DNA from: Ischnura elegans
Lineage: Eukaryota > Arthropoda > Insecta > Odonata > Coenagrionidae
Length of the DNA stretch: 64,000 nucleotides
NCBI RefSeq assembly: GCF_921293095.1
Contig: NC_060259.1
Span: 28,713,812 to 28,777,811 of the forward strand
Reading direction: 5' to 3'
Part shown: piece by piece, positions 13,301 to 24,872 of the stretch
Layout of the letters: each line of letters begins with the position of its first letter
How positions within the stretch are numbered: the first letter of the stretch is position 1
Position numbers and translations under genes: made by a program
Notes under the pieces: model-generated
What the model was told of the DNA's origin: nothing
The model's database searches: none
What the model saw: only the letters and a program-made list of their open reading frames with translations

Positions 13301-13308
13301 GCTATCCA

Positions 13309-14645
13309 TCACTTATCCAAATGGCCGTACTAGCCATCGATTTGAGCTACTGAGTGAGTGAAACATTACTTCGAGCAGAAAGAGCGTCTAAACTAACTTT
13401 CCTCATGAGAATCTAAGTTCTGCTTTATCAAGTATAAAAATTATTTAAATTTTGGTTTAAGCTTTTCTGTGCATTTTTTACATTGCTCTGGAGAAATTTT
13501 ATTCGTATTTAAAGCGGTGTCAGTCAACACTGTCACCAATAAACTAATTCCATTTTTTTTCATTTCTATCATATCTGAAAAACTCGGATGTGGCACAATA
13601 TTAATTTTTTCTAATTTTTAGAAAAAATGTATTCCATTTCAATTCTTTCATTCAAAGTACGTTTCCTCACTTCCTACGGGTTAGCGGAATATAATCACGT
13701 AACTTAAATGAGAGATTTATTTCAATTATCTCGGTAATTATATTACTCCATTCGTCAACAGCAATTCCACCCCTCAATAAAAACTAGTACAGTTTAATTT
13801 ACACGTTTTCATGAGCGTGAAAAAACTTAAAGAAGCAAAGAATTTTGAGTGACACTTTTCGATTCGTGCCAAAAAGTGTCGAAAATAATGTCAAGTTCGG
13901 TGGAACCAATAATTGAAAAACAACAGAGAGGAAAAGATTTTCAAATGAAAGTCATCGTTGGACTAATTATAGGGAAATTGAAAACAGGGTTGATTTTCTC
14001 CACTGTCCTTATTCCGAGACCCTTAAGTTCATCAGTTGGTGAGCACACACCCTTACGAATCGTTGAATATTGGCGGATATGAGAGTAGAAAGATCCATGT
14101 ACCGTTATTTGAGTATTGTATTCTCAGCTATAATTTCATAATCCTTCACATTGGTCACAAAAGACAATGTTTGGAGACGATCTAGTAAAGTTAATCAACT
14201 ATTGCTTCATAATATATCATAACTTTCTTAAGATTAGTAATTAAGATTTTGAGTACACAATCGCAAGTATTCTTGCACGAGGAAAGGGAAAAGTTGTAAA
14301 GCGTCCACATGACTTAACATGAAAATCTTCTTCGTAGCTTAACATGAAAACCTAACATGAAAAGCACTTCGTAGTACCATGTTTAGTGGAGTTTCGTTAA
14401 AAATATTCTGACTGGATTCAAATTAGAGTCATTGCTTCCTTTACTCTACTGGGTCCCATTAAAACTAGTGCGTGATCAGCCCAACAGAAGACACCATCCA
14501 TGCACAATCCTTTCCATTTCTTCGGCAGGATTTCACTAGCTCGCCTAGCTCTTCCGTCAAATATCAGCATTATTATGGTAAATTTGGCTCGCATATATAC
14601 CTTTTTAACTACTTGGCCTAAATCTGTGACTAACATCACATTTAA
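13309..14645. other. No identified gene or element
   Basis: AT-rich. Nothing recognised except a local repetition of GAAAAGTGTCGAAAA/CTTAACATGAAAA-type words around 13850 and 14310-14360. Confidence 0.5.
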
Positions 14646-14926
14646 TGCCTATTAAATAGCTTGAACTAGTAGCGAAGCTAAAGATGCTAAAGCTAAGTAA
14701 CTTAATAAAGATACTTGATGTGGAGTCACTTAATATAATAAGGGTATGATAATTATATTCTCCCTCAATAGTCTCTTAAATATCACTTCAACGCCTATTC
14801 AATATCTTAAACCATTGGCGAAGATAGTTAAATTTATAAAACACATACTTGATTCGTAGCTGTTTATTTATTATGATGAGGGTACGATAATTATATTCTC
14901 ACTCAACAGTCACTTCAATATCAGCG
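14646..14926. repeat. Two-copy tandem repeat, period 145 bp
   Basis: GCCTATT.AATA.CTT.AACCA at the start and AGGGTA.GATAATTATATTCT near the end recur in the same order 145 bp apart (14646-14778, 14791-14926). Confidence 0.8.
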
Positions 14927-14949
14927 ATACATTTCCACAAGTCTTGATT

Positions 14950-15290
14950 CAGGCTCTATTTATTTCCCCGTCTTCCTCTCTGGGTCATTCGCCGAGACTC
15001 GGAAGCGTTCAGAGGACTAGTCACTCGGCGCTCAAGAATCACATTGAGTCGGTTGTAAGTGCTAGAGTGTTTGCGGGCGGCTGCTGGAGGTTTGAGTATG
15101 CGCCATCCCGCCACTTTAGGAGTCTTAAACGACAGGCAGTCCCGCAAACCTTTGAACGCTTCAGTGAAACGCGCTCGTGGGATATTTAGGTCCAACGCCG
15201 TTTTCAACTCCTTTCTTGGAAGCATAGATTGGAGCTTTAAATTTGCATCCAAAATGAATGTTTTCCTCTTATCAATTATGTTATTCTAGT
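14950..15290. other. GC-richer block open in several frames, unidentified
   Basis: Open frames of 76-98 codons run on both strands (minus 14956-15252; plus 14944-15189 and 15059-15289). I cannot match any to a family. The composition shift against the flanks suggests an old exon, a repeat or a small CpG island. Confidence 0.3.
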
Positions 15291-15917
15291 CTCTAAGATT
15301 ATCTCAATGCTTCTTAAAAATTTCCTCGTCTACAGGAAAAAACCATTTCAATAGCTCAACCCTTTTCGGATAACGCACAAAGTTTTTTTTAAATACGCTG
15401 ACCAGTTCACATTTTAAACACCTAGAGTTTAATAAGTTGCCTCAGAGATATTTAGTATATTCAAAATTCTGTAATGAAAATTTTAATGTATTGAAAGTCA
15501 TTTAATTTGGTGCTTAGCTTAACTAAATTCTTAAGTTAATACGAATCTATTCAAGTAAACTTCAGATGACTCTTGGGAAGAGTGATAATGGGGTAAGACA
15601 GAGATTAAAATCGCGGAAAAAAGTTTACGTCTCAAAAGAAAACTTACATATATGAAATAATATTCGTTAAAACTAAAATAAGGAAAGCCTTTTCTAGTTC
15701 ATCACATTTTTCATTTTTTATTCAACTTTGCATCGTAATCCATGATATAGTACCTAACTTAATGTAGAGGGGATGGAGCGATACATATAAATGAAACCGA
15801 TTTAAAAATTATATCGGTATTATAAAATTAGTAAATCATTTTAAATCTCAATGAATTAACACTAGCAACATCATGGAGACTGATGGGATAGTAAATTCAA
15901 TAAAATTGGATCACTTT
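15290..15917. other. No identified feature
   Basis: AT-rich. I see nothing I can name. Confidence 0.5.
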
Positions 15918-16335
15918 CTCCTCTAGCTTATCGTCAGTTCCTCTCCCTTTAATTGCTCTCGTAGTCATGACCTAACCGCGAAAATATGCTCTTGACAGAT
16001 TTATTTAGTAATATGCTAGTAGGGGTGAGAAGTTTACCATCAACTTTTACATCATGAAATGCAAAAATGAGCGCTCTTTGATCGCCCTATTTTTGATGGG
16101 CATAGTGGTGTTATATGGTTCATTTACCGATCATTTATTCAACTATTTCATTTCCAGTTCCTCTTCTTTTTAATCGCGGCCATATCGTGACAGAACCGTG
16201 CAATTTCAGTAACTGATTAATTTTTAACATGCATGATGGGGTGAGAACTTTATCATCAACTTTTATAGCGTTAAATACATTTATGAGCGCTTATTGGCCT
16301 CGGTAGTTTTGATGTGGATCGCGGTGTAATCTTCC
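15918..16335. repeat. Two-copy tandem repeat, period about 224 bp
   Basis: CAGTTCCTCT.C.TTTAAT, CATGACCTAACCG/CGTGACAGAACCG, GGGGTGAGAA.TTTA.CATCAACTTTTA and ATGAGCGCT recur in the same order at about 15930-16110 and 16155-16310. Diverged (about 70% by eye). It abuts the CpG island. Confidence 0.75.
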
Positions 16336-16650
16336 TTTTCCAGGATCGCCTCGATGGGTTGCAGTGGCTGCATTTGGAGCGCGGGCTGCTATTTTCCGAC
16401 GCCCCAAAATAGAGGCGGCCGCCCCCGCTACGCGATCACGTGACCCGGGGGCGGGGGGAGCGAGCGTGGGGGCGCGCCGCCCCGCCAAATAAGGGCCGGG
16501 GCGGGCGCGGAGGGGCACCGAGGACGGGGGTCCCCGCTTCACGACCCGGCTGGACCCACCTGTGGCGCGTGCGGTGGGCCGCGCCCCCAGCGGGCCACGC
16601 GGAAAGTTACGTGCGTTTGCTCGGAGTGCGACGCCTCGTAATGCTGTCAT
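16335..16650. promoter_or_regulatory. GC-rich CpG island with CArG box and palindromic E-box
   Basis: About 300 bp of very high GC and CpG in an AT-rich context. It contains a perfect SRF/MADS CArG box CCAAATAAGG (16485-16494), the palindrome TCACGTGA (16436-16443; bHLH-zip type), a CCAAAATAGAGG near 16404 and several GGGGCGGGG-type Sp1 motifs. This looks like a promoter or enhancer, but no coding exon is recognisable on either side. Confidence 0.5.
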
Positions 16651-18789
16651 AACCGCGCGTAATAAATGTTAACATAATAACATAAGACCAAGTGAAACTC
16701 GCGAGATTCCATCTTTATCTTCCAAATAGAGTGACCTCAATAACAAATTTTGGAACTTTGTATACTTTATATAATGCTGGTTCATTTTCTCTTTATTTAA
16801 GCAGGAGTAAGAATGAGTATGTTAAATTAATTACTATCGATGTCAAAACGAATACGAGTGAAACTCGCGGGATTCCTACTATATATTCCAAATAAAAATA
16901 GGCTTACAAAATCCATATTCTCACACTAATCCTTGTGTACCCAATTAAATGCGGATTTGTATGTATTTTATCTTGATTTTATCTGTTGCTGGTAATTTTA
17001 TTGATAGCCATTCCTGTCATCTTGAAAGCAACCGAGTCATTTCCAAATAGTACCCAAATGACCTCGCAAGCAATCGTTCAATATTTTTTGACCCCAAGGT
17101 AAATGCAACGCAGCCTACACTACTTGAATACGATTGGAAAGCATGGATAGTGCTAAAGTAAATAGCTGAGGAGAAGAGTAAAACTTTCTGAGGAAGGTAC
17201 AGTTGAAATATCCGATCCATTAGTATTCGAGAATGCGACATACATGTGGGCGATGGAGCCACGTAGTATCTTACAGCAAAGGTCTTCCTTTGTCTTCTTA
17301 TCTCCATACAATATTTAAAAAAGGTTTTGGTAAATAACAATAAGAATCGTTGGCACTATAATTTCCAATGTATTTTGCCGTACTTCTCCAATAATAATTT
17401 TTACACAATACTACTTTTATTTAGTATGTTATTGGGTCAATATTATAAAAGTCATTGGCAATTGCAATGTCAATGAATCCAATTGTATATTCCCAAATAT
17501 TTTTTTCATGGATAAGAGGTCGAACATTGAGGAACAAGTCATTGAATTTTCTCCTATTTCTCTTTCTGTTTTTATCCAGTAATAGTGTGTAATGCGTAAC
17601 TAGATGTTTTATACGACATGACCTACCTTCATTTCCCATAAATTACTTTACTCGAACATAAATTACTCGAACTTGCTCTCCTCTTTGTCGAAGCTAAACT
17701 GCTCTCTTTGCAGAAGGTCGCCGCTCGACATTGAAATATACACGACTCACTAACGACATTTACCCAAATTAAGCGTTTCTGGATGAAAATAATGACATTT
17801 TGCACTTGGAACTGCGTCTGTAGGACCGCATTGAGTTTAAAATGTGAGATTCGTGTTTCTCAGGAAAATCAAACTAGACTTGAAGACGTAAATTCCGAAA
17901 CAGCAAAGTGCATAAAGGAAAGTTTTGATAGAAACCACGTAATCTGTGAATCTTCAAAGCCACTAAAACCCTCGATTAGACTTTTCTCCGTGGTTAAATA
18001 CACGATCATGTTTGATATTCATCCATAGAAAACTGAAACCGATAGCTCTAGTAGCCAGAATAGAAGAAATGTATGTCAAACTATTCATTCCAAACTTCTA
18101 TCTTGTGCCGTTTTTTAATACATGACTTTAATTACTTCCCCCGAGTGAAATCAGCAAGAAACAGATTTTTCTTAATCACATCGCCATTTCCCTATTTCGT
18201 CTTCTGATTCTGTTTTTTTCCTGTTTTGTCCAATTTTGAAAGATTTCACACCCCCAAGAAAAATTTTATTTCGTGGCATTCATAAGATAAGTGGAAATCA
18301 AATAATAAGGTGAGAGTATAAGTTGTCTTGCAAGCCGAAGTACAAGTATTTTCACATGAGAAGGAAAGAAACGACACTGTGGATATAATTGTATTATTTT
18401 GTTCAGAAATAATTAAAAGAGGTCTGAGCTCAACCATCCCTGTGTTTCAGGAGCCCAAGGTATTCCTGTTACCGGAATTCCCGAGGAAAGAACCAGTCTT
18501 GTGCCCATCTGTAAGTCGTCCAAGTGGAAGCTCATCCCTTAAAAATGTCTTACAGAAATCGCGGGCGGATACTCAAGGCTTAAGCCATTACGCTTAACGT
18601 GACCTTGGAGCCATGTTAACTAGGGCGGCGTTCTTTCTTTATTTTTCATGAGCTTTCCCATGTCAGCCAGCATCTTAAAATGTGCTATGGGGAGGAGAAT
18701 GAATGTCATAAAAAGTCGATTTTCTGACATTTACTGGCCAATAACAATTAATTTTCTCAAAAATAGATATAGTATCATTATGAAGGATT
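16651..18789. other. No identified gene or element
   Basis: AT-rich. GTGAAACTCGCGAGATTCC at 16692 recurs as GTGAAACTCGCGGGATTCC at 16858, each followed by ATATTCCAAATA or CTTCCAAATA, a diverged direct repeat about 166 bp apart. Nothing else recognised. Confidence 0.5.
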
Positions 18790-19245
18790 GACAGCAAAGT
18801 TACTTACAGCGACGAACTTACATTTGGAGTGTGCTTCTCTACGAAAATGAGGCATGGATAATGGAAGCTACGGGGGAATCAAGGATAGAGGGCTTCGAAA
18901 TGTGGTGCTACAGAAGAATGATGAGGATCAAATGGATCTACCGAATTAGTAACGAGGAACTAAGAAGAGTAAGAGAGAGGAGAAAGCTCTTGAAAACTTT
19001 AATAATACAGACCAACCTAATAGGCCATACCTTGAGATATGATGGTCTGATGAATAAAAAGTCGAGGGACAAGTAGATAGCAAGAACAGAAAAGGAAGGC
19101 CTCGAACAAAATATATGGAACAAGTAAAGACGGATGTGAAAGAGATGAAATACGTAGGTGTGAAAAGAATAGCTGACAGGAGAATGGAATTGAGAGCTGC
19201 GTCAAACCAATCTTAGGGTTGTTGACCAGTGATGATGATGATGAC
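18790..19245 (+). mobile_element. RTE-like LINE 3' end
   Basis: The frame reads YIWSVLLYENEAWIMEATG, FEMWCYRRMMRIKWIYRISN, EELRRVRERRKLLKTL and LIGHTLRYDGLM, the C-terminal region after the reverse transcriptase in RTE-type LINEs. It ends GAGAGCTGCGTCAAACCAAT...GATGATGATGATGAC, identical in plan to the copy at 25.2 kb. 5'-truncated. Confidence 0.88.
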
Positions 19246-20349
19246 CGCAAAGTAGCGTCATTCAATCCAGGACCTACCTTTTCTTCCATTTTTACGTCCG
19301 GACGGCCATTTACCATGACTCAAATATGTTAGCGTGGACTGCAGCCGCGCGCCCCAAGCCGCATTCGCGGCCAGCTGATCCGAGTTGCCCCTTCCCAAGT
19401 TAAAATTCAGAAGTAATTAAACATTGAGGGAGTCATTTCCTTCGGGTAACACTCAAAAAATTTGAGTTATTCGGACAAACTAACAATACGAGCAGGAATA
19501 ACTTTTAGGTCCATCCATGCATTATTACAATAGTTGGCAATTTAACATTGTAGGAATTAATAATACACCAAATTTGTATTTTTCATTTAATTATATTAAC
19601 TATAACTCAACGTTCCCTGCCGGGCCCGAATTCTACTGTCATTCCGCGTGTGCCAGGCAAATATTTTCGAACCTATTACCAAACGGCAATAATGATATTG
19701 AGCCTATCTTCGGGTTTTACTTATATTTCTCGGTATATTTACACTCATTACGTGATGCGCTATCGCTTGTACCTTTAATCACGTGCGACGCCATAGGGCG
19801 TCTCCCCACTTTTGACAATGTCTAAAATTTGATGAGACGCCATTTGGCGGCTCAGGCAATTGGATGTGCGTTCCAACTTTTTAGTTCTCACTGAAAAGCT
19901 ATGATTGAAAATAATGTTAAAACAAATTTTAATTGTTGATTATGCTTTTAATAATATTTGCTACCGTATCCGGAGATGATTAGTGCAATGATTTAAATTT
20001 GGGAGACGTAGGTACGGCTGATCCGGATAGATCATAAGTTTTGTAGAAACTGAGGGCAACTTTGGCTTTACTGAGGGCAACTTTGCGGCTCATCGTCAGC
20101 AAGAATTCTTTTTAACATCCGCGACAGCCAACACGGGCTTTTCTAAAATGAAGAAACAGTGCTAAAATTAGTGCGAAAAATACTGATTCTCGATTTTATG
20201 TAATGATAATTTTATCCTCTAAATTACCAGACTTCGAAGACTTCCTTCAGTCTTATTTATATTTACCAGGTAGTGCGTCGATTTTTTTAGACCCTATCAA
20301 CGGAATCCCATATAATATGCATCCATTCTTCTATAATTTATCGTCTTAA

Positions 20350-20800
20350 CTGCAGGAGAGAGATCATGTGGGCACCTGGATTCCGTGTTTCATTCCACAG
20401 CATAAAAGCATTAACAATGCAAGTCCCAAAAAGAGCATCATCGGCCACCTTGTGGTACCACCTTACTGTTTTTCGATGGGTGCGAACGTAAGGGTGTCGG
20501 CAATGTCAATTCCTCCCTTTATTTTATTGTACTCAATCACCATCTTTGGCTTAGTAACCACTTCCCCTCTTCGATTTCTTTCCCCGTGGGGATTATCTCC
20601 TATCTGATGGTGGTGGAGATCATGAATACGTCGCGCTGATCTTTCCATTTCTTTACTGTTGCTCCACAAGTTTTTCATAGCACTGAAATGCCTTTCTTTA
20701 ATTTAGCAATCGTTATTTCTCTTAACAGCCCTTCCCTATTTTTCCTAATGGTTCCCACAAAATGAGACTTATCTCCCAAGATTTCTTTCCATAAGCGTGG
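20350..20800 (-). pseudogene. piggyBac transposase C-terminal part, frameshifted
   Basis: From high to low coordinates: FVGTIRKNREGLLREI and AKLKKG (family CGT.R.NRKGLP.E...KLKKGE), then VTKPKMVIEYNKIKGGIDIAD (family KP..V.DYN..KGGVD..D), then WYHKVADDALFGTCIVNAFML (family RWY.K....L....V.NAF.LY). The order and spacing are those of the piggyBac DDE domain and the segment after it. Several frameshifts and stops. Confidence 0.88.
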
Positions 20801-20843
20801 GATGAATCACCTCACTAGAAGTATCTAAACATTACAGGTGGAG

Positions 20844-21092
20844 CAGGGGTGCCAACTTACAAAAAATATTGGGGGGGCCAAATGGGGGACCTTGTCTCTG
20901 TAAATTTTATAAGTAGCGAATTTTAAGTTTTTTAAGCATTTCAGAAGAGTCATATGATCGACGTTAGAACCCTGATCACTGGAATCTAGATATCTGGACA
21001 CTCCGGGGAAAATGACACATTTTTTCCTCACATCTGTAATGAATTTTTGGGGGGCTCGGGCCCCCTCAGGCCCAGTGGAATCGGTGCCACTG
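20844..21092. mobile_element. hAT-like MITE inserted in the piggyBac (249 bp)
   Basis: The ends are CAGGGGTGCCAAC and ATCGGTGCCACTG, with flanks AGGTGGAG and AGAAGGAG (6 of 8). The interior has GGGGGGGCC and GGGGGGCTCGGGCCCCC runs. It is a separate subfamily from the CAGTGGCGCAGC elements. Confidence 0.75.
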
Positions 21093-21135
21093 AGAAGGAG
21101 TTATTAGAATGTGAATAAAAAAATGGAATAAGGAA

Positions 21136-21351
21136 TCATACTTGCATTAGAAGAAGAAAGATTACCTGAATCTGAGGATTCATACGACTCCTCAGACACC
21201 GTGAATTAGCGGTGTCTTCTTCAGAAAATCCTTCAAGGTCGTTGGTGGAAGCCGAATTGTCAGAATAAAACATATGCCCGATTTCTTCTTCGTTAAAACG
21301 TTTCTTTCCCCCAATAATGCGTGACGGCGTACACATGATATACGTATTCAC
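21136..21351 (-). pseudogene. Possible acidic N-terminal part of the piggyBac transposase
   Basis: The minus-strand frame contains KRFNEEEIGHMFYSDN and DLEGFSEED, resembling the acidic Ser/Asp/Glu-rich N-terminus before the piggyBac DDE domain. It lies inside the element, upstream of the transposase core and separated from it by the MITE. Confidence 0.5.
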
Positions 21352-21865
21352 TTAACTGGTTATCACTTCCGTATCGAAGGCACAGACACAGAGAATAAAT
21401 TTGGTATACTGATGCGCTCCTCACTCGGTTAGGCATGAGCGACAACTGAGGGAAGGAAAGAAACGAAAGAAAGCTCTTCAAATGTAATTTGAAACATTGT
21501 GTTGAGATATAATACCTCAAGCTTCCACTTGAAACATAGATTGATATAGCCATTGAAATATACTACTCCCGAAAAAAACACAAGAAACCGAAGGCGAAAA
21601 AATAATGAAATTGGAGCTGAAATGTGTTACCAATACCCTCCTTTCACAGAGGATAACATTGTCTCATCAGTGCATAAGGAAATGCAGCTTAAATTTCAAG
21701 TTCTATACATCGCCTGATGATTCAACGAAAATGCTACTTTGACGCCCATTGGCGTCTCACTAGTTGCGTCCAGCAGCAATGCGAGACGCCATATGGCGGC
21801 TCACTAACTCGGATTTGAAGTTATGTGAGACGCCCTATGGCGGCGCGTGGCAGGGAACGTGTTAA

Positions 21866-23318
21866 GGTATGAAGCGCCATTTTCAAGAGTCCGGGCCGTG
21901 AGTGTCTGTCCCACCTCACTACTAGTAGGCTGACGTCTAACAAAGGATTAAGTGTGCAAAATACCAAGTTTATGTACGTCATTCATTTCCATGCATTCGT
22001 ATGAATGAGATTATTTTCTTAAAGAATGCTATGAGCAGTTCGTGATGCTCCAGGTAATTGACATATCATGCATCAGATATGAACTGAAGGCGGATTTTCT
22101 TCCATAAATTGATATTTTCACAAATTCAGACTATTTTTTCAATCTAATATTTCAATGAGCAAATTTGAAGGATCATTTGCAACCGCTAAAGCAGTTTCGA
22201 TTAAAGCGGATAAATATTAATGGATTCCCTGGGTGCTTGGTACCTAATTACCCTAAATTTTCAAGAATAATACTAGAGTTCAAATACTTTTTGTATAAAT
22301 TCCTAAGTTATTGAATGGCGTTATGCACAAGAATTACTTGTTGGGTACTTAAAAAAGTATTTAAATATTAAACCAGTCAGATGATAATCCTTCTTGTGAT
22401 TATCAATTGTTTCAAGAATATGTATTTCAATAGTCAAGTTTCTGCGGGCGTCTCACGCGTAGCATGTGAGTGTGTGTTATACTCCAAATTTATGATAATA
22501 GCCAATAAATTTGACCTGCACGTTATGCGTAAGTGCGCGTAAAACTTAGGGTTTATGGTAAATAGAAATCACGAGAAAACGTGGTATAATACTTCGTTTT
22601 GTAGATCTACACTTACTACCTTTTTCGATTTCCCAAATTTTACAGAATAACCAAGGACTTGCGAGTGGTAAATCTGTATGGAGTCAATCACAAATACGCA
22701 TTGAATGCCAAATTTATACTCAGCCCATACTGTTCACCTTGACCTGTATTCTAACTAGGATAAATCGAACTTGCATCGAAGTCCAATTAATTATGGCTTC
22801 GAAAGCATCTTCTGCCCCTTGGATTTATGGCAGATTATTTTATGGTAACTTTACACGCATTCACTGCCGGAAGTATGTGCCGAAAGATGGCACACAATTC
22901 CACATTTCCAATATTTCTCTTGCGTTTTGGGATATTGCGTAATGGGAATTATTTTGTAGAATGATATCTAGTTTAAATATTTAATCTTGTATCCTTTTGC
23001 TCAATGTCACGGTTTTCGAGTTAATCCGCGAAAACTCAGCAATGTGACCCCTAGGGGGCTCCTGGATTCCGCTATACCCCCTGGGGTCAGGGTCTTTTCC
23101 CCCTATTTTCCTTCCTTGAATGGGCTACCTACCGTAGTCACTTGGACTCCTAAAATCGATCGATAGAAATAAGCACTGATGAGTCAAACTGCATCCTTAT
23201 TTATTCGAATGATTTATCAGCCATTTGCATGTTCAACAAAAAAACTATATTCGTCTAGGTCGCTCGTCAGCTATATTCTTTAATTCATTATATGTTATTT
23301 TTCTTTGGTAGTCCCCTT
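21866..23318. other. No identified gene or element
   Basis: AT-rich stretch after the piggyBac right end. Short frames (for example 22739-22942) show no family features. Confidence 0.5.
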
Positions 23319-23622
23319 CAGTGGCGCAGCGAGGGGGGTTTTGGGGGATAAAACACCCCCCAGAGCTCAGGGAAATTTTAAGTTTAACCCATTTTACTTA
23401 ATTTGATTGATATTATTAATAGAATAGTGTAAGGATTAATAAAATATCCCTCAGAAAGCCGTAAATCTCACCATTTTTAACCATTTATCTTAAAATTCCG
23501 CAAGGTATTAATTTCGCACCCACCGCTTATCCTGGTGGGTATTCATTACCTCCACACACCCCGCTATTAGTTGAACCTAAACCACCCCCCCCCCCCAAGC
23601 TTAATTCCTAGCTGCGCCCATG
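23319..23622. mobile_element. hAT-like G-rich MITE (304 bp)
   Basis: The ends are CAGTGGCGCAGCGAGG and CCTAGCTGCGCCCATG. The sequence CCCCTTC flanks both sides (23313-23319, 23624-23630), consistent with a 7-8 bp TSD. It is the same family as the copies at 24.4 and 26.6 kb, in the opposite orientation. Confidence 0.87.
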
Positions 23623-24421
23623 GCCCCTTCATATTCACTAGGTGTCGGAGAGAAGATGGTAGGGTGATTGTAACAGCTCCTCTCCGTTTATTGCAGGTCT
23701 AAGTAATAAGACAGTGATCCGGAATTGGTGGCGAAGTATACTTCAAAAGGGCCAAAGGTAGGCGCAGGGCGGTCAGTATAGGCTCTATGCATCAGTGTGT
23801 AAGATTCCCGGTTTCACTTTGTGCAACTAAAATGCAGAGAAATAAAATTCACTTTGTACTCCTTTCCACACTATATACTTGTTGACACCGACCATGGTTT
23901 AGATACTTACATCATTATCACGGTACCTTGGGTATTAAATTTATTATTTACTTCAATATAATTTTTAATATTTACCTCAAGAAAGCCGTCGTTCAAGGAG
24001 ATCGAAATCAAGGAGAAGACTTTGGGTTTCGATATTATATAAGAGAAAAATTAGTATGCTTCGATTTGCTGCCGACATAGCAGTCATAGCCGATACAGAG
24101 AAGGATTTGAATAAGACTTTGACAAATATGGAAAGGACAATGGCCAGATATCAGCTGAAAAAAAAGAAGACTAAGGTATAAGTACGCAGCAAAACAAAGG
24201 AAGCTAGGATAAACATTAGCCATTAACCCAGGAAAACATAAGCTTGATGAAGTGAAAGAGTTTTCTTACCTAGGAAGATGAATTACCAATGAAGGAAGAA
24301 GCAAGAAAGGAATAGTAGAATAGCTCAGGCGAAGAGGGCCTTGTACAAAGAGAAGAGTATTCTTACAGCTGAGAATACATGCACAGAAGTTAGGAAACAA
24401 TTCACCAGATGCTACAAACGG

Positions 24422-24731
24422 CAGGGGCGCAGCCAGGAATGAAGGCTAGGGGGGGTTTCAGGCGCAACTAATACTGAGGGGCTTGGGAGTATTGCATACC
24501 CTCCAGCGTAAGCGGAAGGTGCGGAGGCCTTCCGCCTGAAAAAAATTAAGATAAATGGATCAAAATGGTGATTTTTACGGCCTTCTGAGGGATATTTTAT
24601 TAATCCTCACACTATTCTATACGCAATATTAATCCAATTAAGTTAAATGGATTTAACTTAAAAATTTCTGTGAGCTCTGGGGGGGGGGGGGGGTTTTATC
24701 CCCCAAACCCCCCCCCCTCGCTGCGCCACTG
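24422..24731. mobile_element. hAT-like G-rich MITE inserted in the RTE remnant (310 bp)
   Basis: The ends are CAGGGGCGCAGCCAGGA and CTCGCTGCGCCACTG. The TSD is ACAAACGG (24414-24421) against ACAAATCG (24732-24739), 6 of 8. The right TSD copy includes the first two bases of the neighbouring hairpin, so this element arrived after the hairpin. Confidence 0.9.
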
Positions 24732-24737
24732 ACAAAT

Positions 24738-24872
24738 CGATACCTCCACTGCATAAACGCTCAACAATCGCCCACCGAATCAAATCCGCTCATCTAGTAC
24801 TATCAGGGCTATCTAGATGAGCGGATTCTATTTGGTGGGCGATTGTTGAGCGTTTATGCAGTGGAGGTATCG
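24738..24872. repeat. 135-bp near-perfect hairpin inside the RTE remnant
   Basis: Arms 24738-24797 and 24813-24872 are 60 bp each with 3 mismatches (95%); the loop is 15 bp. It begins CGATACCTCCACTGC and ends with the complement. It is flanked by AAAT on both sides (24734-24737, 24873-24876), possibly a 4-bp target duplication, and interrupts the RTE frame between ..CYK and WIMFLYGS.... It could be a small foldback element or a miRNA-like hairpin source. Confidence 0.9.

Larger units (their letters stand above)
19596..21865 (-). mobile_element. Decayed piggyBac-like transposon, 2.27 kb
   Basis: The right end is GGCAGGGAACGTG followed by TTAA (21862-21865). The left end is AACGTTCCCTGCC (19609-19621), with TTAA at 19596 slightly displaced by an indel. 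The subterminal regions of both ends carry the palindromic motif GAGACGCCATATGGCGGCTC: two copies on the left (19786-19850) and three on the right (21738-21845). The transposase remnant lies on the minus strand. A hAT-like MITE is inserted at 20844-21092. Confidence 0.88.

Noticed and set aside
15059-15252. Overlapping open frames on both strands
   Set aside because: Neither strand gives a known family; kept only as an unexplained GC-richer block.
16291-16650. 119-codon minus-strand and 70-codon plus-strand frames in GC-rich DNA
   Set aside because: Arg/Pro/Ala/Gly-rich frames are expected in GC-rich DNA, where stop codons are rare; no family features.
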